Shown: positions 28,176 to 35,070 of the stretch, piece by piece
How the letters are laid out: each line of letters opens with the position of its first letter
Numbering within the stretch: the first letter of the stretch is position 1
From: Thermoplasmata archaeon
Lineage (GTDB): Archaea; Thermoplasmatota; Thermoplasmata; Halarchaeoplasmatales; Halarchaeoplasmataceae
DNA length: 40,051 nt
NCBI GenBank assembly: GCA_003552585.1
Contig: PUNK01000067.1
Span: 1-40,051, forward strand
Direction: 5' to 3'
Notes under the pieces: generated by a model
What the model was told of the DNA's origin: nothing
The model's input: only the letters and a program-made list of their open reading frames with translations
Databases searched by the model: none
Translations under genes and position numbers: made by a program

Positions 28176-29183
28176 TCAGAATTCTACAATGTACTCACTA
28201 TCTTCCATTATCTTCTGGCCATCCAACCACACATCACAGTGGGTCAAGACCATATCCAGATGTTCAGGGCAAGTCCAACCTGCGTAAGTTTCGGTTTGTA
28301 TGGGGTCACCAAAAGCCACATGAACACCAGGGAATTTTTCATCCTGAAGCATGTTGTCTATAAGGTTTTTCAGATACATATTAGTTCCTAGACCAAACTC
28401 GCCGACCCATTTAGAACATTCATGAAGGTTTAGGTATTCCTCTAGCTCATTCAAAAGCTCTTCATTATCGCATTCAAGATTTTTCACTTTACCGTGTTCG
28501 TTCATACCAATTTCTAGAGTGATAGGAGTTTTTAGCAAGTCAGCATGATGGTATCGTTCACCGATATATTCACCGAGTACACCATCCACCACCATTTTTC
28601 CTTCTATTTCGGTAGGAGCAGTGAAAATTTCACCAGAAGGGAGATTAATCCAATGCCCTTGTACGTGATTTATACCTGTAGATGCAGCCCATTTTACCAT
28701 TTCGAATCTCGCAGTGAGATCGGTACCCTGGGGATTCGTGACACGGATCTCTTTAGTATTTTTCAATTTATCATACAGACTCTCGGTGAAACGAGACACT
28801 TCGTGATAATCTGCAGCCATACCCGTTTCCATAATCTCTTCTGTTACATCGACCATGTGAGCATGTCTGCCTCCTGTTAAAGCTGCTTTAATAAACGGTT
28901 GCCTTATTGTCTCAAGCTCACCCTTGACCGAACCAGCTGTCCAAAAGGTCACCGTCGCGTCTTTTGTTGCATCTTTGATCGGTTTGGGATATTCCTTTAA
29001 AGGTCTTTCTCCGTAAAGTTCAAGATTGAAATATCTAACTTTAGGTGTGGCCTCAAGAGCAGCATTTCTCAATCCCATACCGATTTTCTTGCTGGCTTCG
29101 TCTGATAGTATAACAACGCTATCATTCTCATGGACCCCCATGCATGTTTCGACTGCGACCTGACATCCCTTTTCTAAAGACAT
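28176..29183 (-). CDS. M29-family aminopeptidase (AmpS/AmpT type)
   Basis: About 335 residues of the M29 thermophilic aminopeptidase family, zinc or cobalt enzymes that remove N-terminal residues from peptides. Recognisable parts are ENDSVVILSDEASKKIG near the N-terminus, INLPSGEIFTAPTE (metal-site Glu), VGEFGLGTN (Glu), VHVAFGDP (His) and EHLDMVL (His and Asp near the C-terminus). The frame opens at 29237, but GAGGT ahead of ATG 29183 and the family's N-terminus (SLEKGCQVAVETC) favour the inner start. Members of this subgroup in archaea are shorter than bacterial AmpT (about 410). Cytosolic peptide turnover is the likely role. Confidence 0.8.
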   Translation of the reverse strand: MSLEKGCQVAVETCMGVHENDSVVILSDEASKKIGMGLRNAALEATPKVRYFNLELYGERPLKEYPKPIKDATKDATVTFWTAGSVKGELETIRQPFIKAALTGGRHAHMVDVTEEIMETGMAADYHEVSRFTESLYDKLKNTKEIRVTNPQGTDLTARFEMVKWAASTGINHVQGHWINLPSGEIFTAPTEIEGKMVVDGVLGEYIGERYHHADLLKTPITLEIGMNEHGKVKNLECDNEELLNELEEYLNLHECSKWVGEFGLGTNMYLKNLIDNMLQDEKFPGVHVAFGDPIQTETYAGWTCPEHLDMVLTHCDVWLDGQKIMEDSEYIVEF

Positions 29184-29237
29184 AATAGTAACCTCTTTTA
29201 AGATTAGAAAATACAAGTTGTTATAAATGTTTCCCAA

Positions 29238-29560
29238 ATCTAAATAATCATCTACATAAATTATTGCTAGTTGTAATCGTCTTTTTTTCGATCGATCTGC
29301 TTCCTAGAAGCTCAGCTTTTAATCCACTATTTTTTCCCGGAAAAATGGACTATCAAGGAAGCTTATGCATCCTCTGTATCCAAGAAAAATTAAAAATTTT
29401 CCTAGTGGACCCAGCAGGACGAAACAATTTCACCAGAAATTGGTGAGTAGTAGGAACTTGTTCCAACGTATTTTCAAATCCTGATGGGAACACGGAGCGG
29501 TAGCGAAGTGGACATGTCAGAATGCTAGTGCATTCTACTAGTCCATTTTCCGTTGAAAAG
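29238..29560. other. Repeat-rich 3' flank of tRNA-Ala
   Basis: No protein gene. It holds several inverted repeats: TCCACTATTTTTTCC...AAAAATGGA near 29322-29350, CAATTTC/GAAATTG at 29425-29442, AGAATGC/GCATTCT near 29519-29536, and GTCCATTTTC/GAAAAGTGGAC near 29541-29566. A copy of the tRNA-Ala 3' end lies at 29404-29419. The stretch 29500-29545 vaguely resembles a decayed tRNA (GGTAGCGAAGTGGACA). Past insertion and excision at the tRNA gene is a possible explanation. Confidence 0.55.
29404..29419 (-). repeat. Partial copy of tRNA-Ala 3' end
   Basis: AGTGGACCCAGCAGGA (plus-strand reading) matches 29559-29574, which covers the tRNA-Ala 3' end and T arm, in 15 of 16 bases. It lies 155 bp beyond the tRNA 3' end in the same orientation, the arrangement expected of a leftover attachment site. 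Confidence 0.6.
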
Positions 29561-29634
29561 TGGACCCAGCGGGATTTGAACCCGCGGCCTCAACCTTGCA
29601 AAGGTCGCGATCTTCCGGTCTGATCTATGGGCCC
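29561..29634 (-). tRNA. tRNA-Ala (TGC)
   Basis: A 74-nt tRNA on the minus strand. Acceptor GGGCCCA pairs with TGGGTCC and includes the G3-U70 pair that marks alanine. D arm GATC/GATC, anticodon arm CGACC-TTTGCAA-GGTTG with anticodon TGC, T arm GCGGG-TTCAAAT-CCCGC, discriminator A. No intron, and CCA is not encoded. No TATA box is evident directly upstream, so it may be transcribed with the EF-1alpha/uS10 genes ahead of it on the same strand. Confidence 0.96.
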
Positions 29635-29773
29635 AAACGAGTGTAACGAGTTTGGGGGCATAGATGGGCTGAATCTATGATTGAGCCAGCATCTATGGGC
29701 CCACGAATGAACGTGAGTGAATGAGTGGGGTCATAGATATTTAGAGCATAGCTCCGATACAATCTATGGGCTT
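29622..29773 (-). repeat. Tandem about 70-bp structured repeats carrying the tRNA-Ala 5' end
   Basis: ATCTATGGGCCC (complement of the tRNA-Ala 5' end) occurs at 29623-29634 in the tRNA, again at 29691-29702, and in ten of twelve bases at 29762-29773. The steps are 68 and 71 bp. Each unit folds into a long stem (29623-29665: ATCTATG.GG.CCCAAAC with GTTTGGG.GG.CATAGAT; 29691-29738: ATCTATG.GG.CCCAC with GTGGG.GT.CATAGAT) and a short stem (GGCTgAATC/GATTgAGCC near 29668-29688; GAGC-ATA-GCTC near 29744-29754). Loops differ while pairing is kept. Confidence 0.75.
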
Positions 29774-29892
29774 TCTAGATGGAAAGAGTTTGGTGGTATT
29801 TGGGCAATAAATACTTTAGTATAAGTATTTTGGAGAGATTGAAAATGATTCAAATTTTAAAAATGTTTAAAATAATTCAAAAATTTTACTTC
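29774..29892. other. AT-rich 3' flank of rpsJ
   Basis: An AT-rich stretch after rpsJ (minus). It holds a perfect eight-base inverted repeat AAATACTT/AAGTATTT at 29809-29830 and several T-runs on the minus strand (about 29845-29885) that could end or pause transcription before the repeats and tRNA-Ala. Confidence 0.45.
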
Positions 29893-30204
29893 TCAGCTTT
29901 TTAAAACTATCTCGATGTGGACATCGTCGGGAACCTGTATACGCATCAGCTGGCGCAGGGCTCTTTCATCGGCATCGATATCGATCAATCTTTTGTGTAC
30001 TCTCATCTCCCAACGTTCCCATGTTTCACAACCTTCTCCATCAGGAGCCTTTCTACATGGAACCACCAATTTCTTGGTTGGTAATGGAATTGGTCCTTTC
30101 ATCTCTACGCCTGTTCTTTCTGAAATCGACCTTATCTGATTACCGATCTCGTCCACGCTTTCTGGACTAGTGCCGCTGAGTGATATCCTTGCTCTTTGTG
30201 CCAT
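29893..30204 (-). CDS. rpsJ: Small ribosomal subunit protein uS10
   Basis: A 103-residue protein of the 30S head. The family pattern is complete: [21 protein letters not shown], then [22 protein letters not shown] (the loop that contacts 16S rRNA), [19 protein letters not shown] and [12 protein letters not shown]. It follows the EF-1alpha gene by 47 bp on the same strand with AGGTG ahead of ATG, the order conserved at the end of the archaeal str operon. Confidence 0.97.
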   Translation of the reverse strand: MAQRARISLSGTSPESVDEIGNQIRSISERTGVEMKGPIPLPTKKLVVPCRKAPDGEGCETWERWEMRVHKRLIDIDADERALRQLMRIQVPDDVHIEIVLKS

Positions 30205-30251
30205 GCATTATACACCTTATAATAAATAATAAAAGGGGTTTTGAAGATGTT

Positions 30252-31529
30252 TTACATCTTCTTTGTTTTTACGTCGATACACTGACCTGCTGCTACAGTC
30301 TGGCCCATGTCACGTATGGCAAACCTTCCTAACTCAGGGAAATCCTGTGCTTTTTCAACAACTAAATTTCTGGTAGGTTTGACCGTAACCACAGCTGCAT
30401 CACCGTTCTTTAAGAAATCTGGATTTTCTTCCACGACCTCTCCTGTCTTTGGATTGAGCTTCTGTTTCAGTTCTATGAAAGTGCAAGCAACCTGGGCAGT
30501 GTGCGTATGGAACACAGGTGTGTATCCCTTTGTTATCACACTAGGATGATCGAGCACTATTATTCTAGCATCAAAAGTTTCTGCCACTGTAGGTGGATTA
30601 TCTACAGAACCCGCAACGTCTCCACGTCGTATGTCGTTTTTACCAACGCCTCTAACGTTGAAACCGACATTATCACCGGGCTCTGCTTTTGGTAGCTGTT
30701 CATGATGCTGTTCTATTGATTTTACCTCTCCAGTTACATTAGCCGGCATGAAATGTATCTTATCTCCAGGCCTCATTATTCCTGTTTCTACTCTACCCAC
30801 AGGAACTGTTCCAATGCCTGTAATACTGTAAACATCCTGAACAGGCAACCTCAGTGGTTTGTCTATTGGCTTATCAGGCACATCTAGATCATCGATCGCA
30901 TCGAGGAAAGTGATGCCATCCCACCACGACATGTTGTCGCTCTTTTTGGATATGTTGTCACCCTGTAATGCACTGATAGGGATTATTTTGAACTGCTCGT
31001 CCCTGTAACCTATCTGTTTTAACAGTTTATTTACATCAGCCTTAACAGCTTTGAATCTGTCCTCACTGTACGCTGGTTGAGTAGCGTCCATTTTATTTAC
31101 ACCCACGATCAATTGAGAAACGCCCAATGTTCTTGCGAGGAATGCATGTTCTCTGGTCTGAGCCATGATGCCTTCTGGAGCAGCAACTACCATCACTGCT
31201 GCATCAGCTTGACTGGTTCCAGTGATCATATTCTTAACAAAATCCCTATGACCAGGAGCATCGATGATAGTGAAGTAATATTTATCGGTATCGAAACGTT
31301 GGTGCATCACATCAATCGTGAGCCCACGTTCTCTTTCTTCCTTTAATCTATCCATCACCCATGCAAACTCGAAGGTACCTTTTCCCATCTCTTCCGCTTT
31401 CTTTCGGTATTCATCGATCTTGTGGGAGTCTATGGCCTTTGTTTCAAATAGTGTCCTGCCTACAAGTGTGGATTTCCCATGATCCACATGGCCGATGAAC
31501 ACGATATTCAAGTGTGGTTTTTCTGCCAT
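30252..31529 (-). CDS. tuf: Elongation factor 1-alpha
   Basis: A 425-residue GTPase that brings aminoacyl-tRNA to the ribosome. G1 is GHVDHGKST (13-21), G3 DAPGH (about 91-95) and G4 NKMD (about 146-149); the beta-barrel domains II and III follow, closing with [20 protein letters not shown] seven bases before ATG and a TATA box (CTATAAATATG at about 31577-31586, minus) give it a strong own promoter. In most archaea fusA, rpsG and rpsL precede it. Here a divergent GNAT gene takes that place, so the str operon is split. rpsJ follows it. Confidence 0.97.
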   Translation of the reverse strand: MAEKPHLNIVFIGHVDHGKSTLVGRTLFETKAIDSHKIDEYRKKAEEMGKGTFEFAWVMDRLKEERERGLTIDVMHQRFDTDKYYFTIIDAPGHRDFVKNMITGTSQADAAVMVVAAPEGIMAQTREHAFLARTLGVSQLIVGVNKMDATQPAYSEDRFKAVKADVNKLLKQIGYRDEQFKIIPISALQGDNISKKSDNMSWWDGITFLDAIDDLDVPDKPIDKPLRLPVQDVYSITGIGTVPVGRVETGIMRPGDKIHFMPANVTGEVKSIEQHHEQLPKAEPGDNVGFNVRGVGKNDIRRGDVAGSVDNPPTVAETFDARIIVLDHPSVITKGYTPVFHTHTAQVACTFIELKQKLNPKTGEVVEENPDFLKNGDAAVVTVKPTRNLVVEKAQDFPELGRFAIRDMGQTVAAGQCIDVKTKKM

Positions 31530-31670
31530 TTTTATGCCTCCAATTATCTTTACTTTGTCCTCCCTAATGTCTTTCCATATTTATAGTTTTATCCTCTTGA
31601 CCTTCAAAAACAGGAAAATAACAATATATTAGAGATTACAATTGACCTATAACATAAAATGGTGTTATTT

Positions 31671-32141
31671 ATGACAATAAACATAAGGGAGGCAAAAGTG
31701 AAAGACCTCACAGCCCTTTCATTTCTTTGGTATGAACTTGCCCAGATGCACGATGAGATGATGAAGGGGTATGATATAGTCGATAATCCTAGGAAAAAAT
31801 GGGTAGAACTGATGAAAAAGAATATGGAGGAAGGGTATTTTAAAACCTTTATCGCAGAAGAAGATGAGGGAGTTTTGGGGTTTGTTAGTGTTTCCCTTAG
31901 AAGAAGAGCTCCGATATTCAAAGTAAGAGATATAGGAACTATTATGGATGTGATTGTTAGAAAAGATAGAAGAAATGAAGGGATTGGGAGTGAACTCGTA
32001 GATAGAGCTGAAAAATGGATCAAAGAAAAGGGGATAGATATGGCTGTGTTGACCGTTGCGCCCGAAAACTATAAGGGTGTTCGTTTTTGGGATAAAAGAG
32101 GATACGAGACTTACCTTCTCAAGAAGATGAAAGATCTTTAA
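31671..32141 (+). CDS. GNAT N-acetyltransferase
   Basis: About 156 residues. INIREAKVKDLTALSFLWYELAQMH opens the fold, VRDIGTIMDVIVRKDRRNEGIGSELVDRAEKW (motif A) carries the acetyl-CoA phosphate loop, and AVLTVAPENYKGVRFWDKRGYETY is motif B. The substrate is unknown; the form resembles small amine or ribosomal-protein acetyltransferases. The frame opens at 31659, but CCTATAACATAAA around 31645-31657 as a TATA box puts the transcript start near 31671, favouring the second ATG. It ends exactly where the convergent thiL ends. Confidence 0.85.
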   Translation: MTINIREAKVKDLTALSFLWYELAQMHDEMMKGYDIVDNPRKKWVELMKKNMEEGYFKTFIAEEDEGVLGFVSVSLRRRAPIFKVRDIGTIMDVIVRKDRRNEGIGSELVDRAEKWIKEKGIDMAVLTVAPENYKGVRFWDKRGYETYLLKKMKDL

Positions 32142-33083
32142 TCAAATTTTAAAATGATCATATCCACCTTTCAGTTCTTTTCTCTCTCCATTTAAAAGGT
32201 ATTTTCCTTCTTTAATTATCTTTCCAACAACAATTGGATTTATTTTTTCGATCTTCTTCCAATCGTCCTTAGAAAAGGTAAATAGTAGTTCGAAATCCTC
32301 ACCACCGGAAAGAGCCCAGAAAAGAGGATCTTTATCCAATGTATCTCCGGCTTCTTTTGTTTGCTTAGATATAGGTACTTTTTCTTCATATATCTCTGCC
32401 CCCACCCCACTCTCCTCACATATATGTAAGACTTCAGAAGCTAAGCCATCGCTCACATCGATCATGGCATTAACATAAGGGGCTAATTTCCTACCCTCTT
32501 CCAACCTGCAGGTGGGTTCGAGGTGAAATTCGGTATAACCTTTTTTATCCGACCTAAGAAGTTCAAGGCCTGCCCAGCTTTTTCCAAGGTCCCCGGTTAC
32601 AGCGATCATGTCCCCTACTTTAGCGTCGCTTCGAAGACAAAGGTTTTCTTTCTCGACTTCACCTATAATAACCACATTTATCACAAGTAAGTCACCGTGT
32701 GTGGTATCGCCTCCGATTATATAGAAATCATATTTTTTGGATATCTCTATCATACCCTCGAAAAGTGAATCAATATACTCCAAATCAACATCATCAGGTA
32801 AGGCCATAGAAACCAATGCCCAGACGGGATAACCACCCATAGAAGCTATATCCGACACATTAACGACCATACTTTTTTTCCCTATCTGTTCAGGAGTGTG
32901 CCATTTTCTATTGAAATGATCGCCAGAAACGAGCATATCGGTTGTTATCAAGGTATAATACTTATCCCCATCTAAAACTGCACAATCGTCGCCAATACCT
33001 TTTACCACGCTCCTACCTATCCCAACTTTCGAAGCTAGTCGGCTGATAAGTCCAAACTCCCCTAACTCACTCAAATCAGTCAT
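32142..33083 (-). CDS. thiL: Thiamine-monophosphate kinase
   Basis: A 313-residue ATP-dependent kinase that makes thiamine diphosphate, the last step of vitamin B1 synthesis. The family pattern is clear: GEFGLISRLA, GIGDDCAVLDG (Mg2+-binding Asp pair), TTDMLVSGDHF, NVSDIASMGG, GGDTTHGD and IDVSDGLASEVLHIC. Length is normal. It overlaps the end of thiE by eight bases, so the two are translated together. It ends head to head with the GNAT gene with no bases between. Confidence 0.95.
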   Translation of the reverse strand: MTDLSELGEFGLISRLASKVGIGRSVVKGIGDDCAVLDGDKYYTLITTDMLVSGDHFNRKWHTPEQIGKKSMVVNVSDIASMGGYPVWALVSMALPDDVDLEYIDSLFEGMIEISKKYDFYIIGGDTTHGDLLVINVVIIGEVEKENLCLRSDAKVGDMIAVTGDLGKSWAGLELLRSDKKGYTEFHLEPTCRLEEGRKLAPYVNAMIDVSDGLASEVLHICEESGVGAEIYEEKVPISKQTKEAGDTLDKDPLFWALSGGEDFELLFTFSKDDWKKIEKINPIVVGKIIKEGKYLLNGERKELKGGYDHFKI

Positions 33084-33720
33084 GTTTACACCTTTTTGCT
33101 TTTAAAAAATCGTTTTCAAATCTAGCAATCATTTCAGTTAGGTTTCCTGACTGGGTTACAGATGATATAGCACATATCATATCTAGGTCTTGAGCTAAAG
33201 GCTCTATATCTTCAGTTTGTATCCCCCCTATAGCAGCAGTAGGCACATCAACTAGTCTAGCTATTTTTCGAACCCCATCTACGCCTAAATCTCTATATTT
33301 TGATCTTTTCGTTTTAGTGGAGTGAACTGGTCCTATACCGATATAATCTGCTATTTCTTGCGCTTCCATAGCCTGCTCCAAATTATGAGTAGATACACCG
33401 ATTATGATATCATCTCGTTCAGCTCGAACGGATGAAGGAGGGATATCCTCCTGTCCTAGATGAACACCATGCGCGTCAACAGTAAGGGCGATATCCAAGC
33501 GGTCGTTAACAATGAAAATAGCCCTGTCATCGCAAATTTGGGATATGGCTTTAGCTTCTTCGTACATCTCCCTTGAAGTGGAATTCTTGTTCCTATATTG
33601 GACCATACGAACTCCATTTTCAATTGCTATCTCTACCTGTCTCTGAGGAGAAATGTCTAATCTTTCATCTGTAATATAATAGTAGTTGACTGAAGATAGC
33701 GAGGGTAGAGGCGTCATCAT
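33076..33720 (-). CDS. thiE: Thiamine-phosphate synthase
   Basis: About 214 residues. It joins HMP-diphosphate and the thiazole phosphate to give thiamine phosphate. The TIM barrel shows VRMVQYRNKNSTSREMYEEA, VNDRLDIAL, GVHLGQEDIPP, IGVSTHN, YIGIGPVHSTKTK and AIGGI, which hold the substrates and Mg2+. The frame runs up to 33807, but a TATA-like ATTTTATAC at about 33743-33751 (minus) and the usual protein length place the start at ATG 33720, leaderless. It is followed by thiL with an eight-base overlap, a two-gene thiamine operon. No TPP riboswitch sequence is apparent upstream. Confidence 0.93.
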   Translation of the reverse strand: MMTPLPSLSSVNYYYITDERLDISPQRQVEIAIENGVRMVQYRNKNSTSREMYEEAKAISQICDDRAIFIVNDRLDIALTVDAHGVHLGQEDIPPSSVRAERDDIIIGVSTHNLEQAMEAQEIADYIGIGPVHSTKTKRSKYRDLGVDGVRKIARLVDVPTAAIGGIQTEDIEPLAQDLDMICAISSVTQSGNLTEMIARFENDFLKAKRCKHD

Positions 33721-33818
33721 GCCTTCACTGTAAACGAAGTATAAAATCCTTAACCTCGAAAAAGTGAAGAAATCTTGCAAAAGTTTATATCTCTTTTTGT
33801 TATACATATATCCGGAAC

Positions 33819-34112
33819 ATGATTATATTTGAAATGGTTCAGACGTATGTAATAAACGATGTTTTATTGATGTATTTATGCTGTTCGATATCCCTATTAG
33901 TATTATTCGTTATTTTATTTCTCATCTGGAAATACATTTTCGATAAAAAGAAGGATGATTTGACCTATGAAAGACCGGCTTCAAAATCTCCTGTGGAAAA
34001 AAAGTATTTGTTTTTTGATAAGAAAAGAACTTGTAATGAATGTGGCACTGAGTTGATCTACAGGGAAGCCTACGACTCCTGGTATTGTTCAAAATGTCAC
34101 TCCTATCAGTGA
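33819..34112 (+). CDS. Small membrane protein with C-terminal zinc ribbon
   Basis: A 97-residue protein. A single membrane helix (about 16-42) is followed by a short basic segment and a zinc ribbon with Cys72, Cys75, Cys90 and Cys93 (CNECG ... YCSKC). The ribbon would be in the cytosol if the N-terminus faces out. Similar small ribbon-plus-helix proteins are common in archaea, with no set function. It is divergent from thiE, 98 bp from its start, and ends four bases before the convergent AIR-synthase-like gene. Confidence 0.7.
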   Translation: MIIFEMVQTYVINDVLLMYLCCSISLLVLFVILFLIWKYIFDKKKDDLTYERPASKSPVEKKYLFFDKKRTCNECGTELIYREAYDSWYCSKCHSYQ

Positions 34113-34116
34113 GTGA

Positions 34117-35070
34117 TCAATTAACGAGTTTATTTATGGCTTTGAAGAGTTCGTCATCCGTATTTTCTTCAACGATCTCATCTCGAAATAGAGTTTCTCC
34201 GTCTCCTTCTTCGACTCGACCTATTGCCTTACCCATAGGTAATTCCTCATCTGGAGGTACTGTTGCTATCAAACAACCAGAAGAGATGAGGGCTAAGGGT
34301 TCGATCTTCAATAGATTGCATATCCTCACTGTCTCTTTCCTAACTATAGGCTTTTTATCTATAACAAATCGATTACCAGAAGCTCGAGCCATCTCGTATA
34401 GGCCCTGCAGCAGACCTCCTTCGGTAACATCGTGCATAGATGTGGCTATTTGGTCAAAAGTTAATGCATCCTTTACTACACTAATATCTTGCCTCCATCC
34501 ACCGACTTCCTTGATAATCTCTTGTGATACGCCTCGATCTACAAGTTCTTTTGCATAATCCGATACCAGTATCCATGTACCTTCAATTCCAGCTGCCCCT
34601 ACCTGAACAATCAGATCTCCGGGTTTAGAATCAGAGGTGAATATCGGCTTATTTGTTAATCCTATCATCGTTGTTGTGATAAGTGGTCTATCAATAAATT
34701 CCAATTTTTCAGTATGCCCACCGATGAGTGAAACACCTAGTTTCGAGGACGCTTCGGATATATCATCTAATATGTTAGATATATCGCTATCGGGCATATC
34801 CTCAGGAACTTGTACTGAGGGAAGTGCCCAACGAGGTTCTGCTCCAGTAACTGCGATATCATTGGCAGGTATATGTATTGAGAGCCAACCGATATTCTCA
34901 ATACCCGTTGATATTGGGTCTAGATGAATTACAAGATTATTGTCACCCAATCTTATGACTGCTGCGTCCTCCCCGTATTCTGGACCTTTTATAACTAACT
35001 CATCATCTATCTTATGATCCATAAAATGTTTTTTTAAAAACTCGACAGGTAATTTCACCATGGTGCTCAC
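34117..35070 (-). CDS. AIR synthase/HypE-related ATP-binding protein
   Basis: A 317-residue member of the PurM/HypE/SelD superfamily. YGEDAAVIRLGDNNLVIHLDPIST (Asp pair for ATP-Mg), AVTGAEPRWAL, GGHTE and MHDVTEGGLLQGLYEMA are typical. HypE proteins end in PRIC with a catalytic Cys; here the end is AINKLVN with no Cys, so hydrogenase maturation is unlikely. SelD's Cys/Sec loop is also missing. Archaeal relatives of this kind are labelled AIR synthase-related with no known substrate. Its start overlaps the stop of the HTH-STAND-TPR gene by four bases (ATGA), which means the two are expressed together. Confidence 0.8.
   Translation of the reverse strand: MSTMVKLPVEFLKKHFMDHKIDDELVIKGPEYGEDAAVIRLGDNNLVIHLDPISTGIENIGWLSIHIPANDIAVTGAEPRWALPSVQVPEDMPDSDISNILDDISEASSKLGVSLIGGHTEKLEFIDRPLITTTMIGLTNKPIFTSDSKPGDLIVQVGAAGIEGTWILVSDYAKELVDRGVSQEIIKEVGGWRQDISVVKDALTFDQIATSMHDVTEGGLLQGLYEMARASGNRFVIDKKPIVRKETVRICNLLKIEPLALISSGCLIATVPPDEELPMGKAIGRVEEGDGETLFRDEIVEENTDDELFKAINKLVN

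Noticed and set aside
29500-29545. Possible second tRNA (GGTAGCGAAGTGGACA)
   Set aside because: The anticodon stem has an even loop, and no acceptor stem or T arm can be paired. At most it is a decayed tRNA.
29650-29665. Bulge-helix-bulge intron site at tRNA-Ala
   Set aside because: The internal loop is two by two in a long stem, not two three-base bulges split by four pairs, and the tRNA is intact without an intron.
29622-29773. CRISPR array
   Set aside because: Only two to three degenerate units, no constant spacer/repeat boundary, and no cas genes. The units are tRNA-derived and internally paired.
34117-35070. Hydrogenase maturation factor HypE
   Set aside because: The C-terminal PRIC cysteine is absent and no hydrogenase or hyp genes are nearby.
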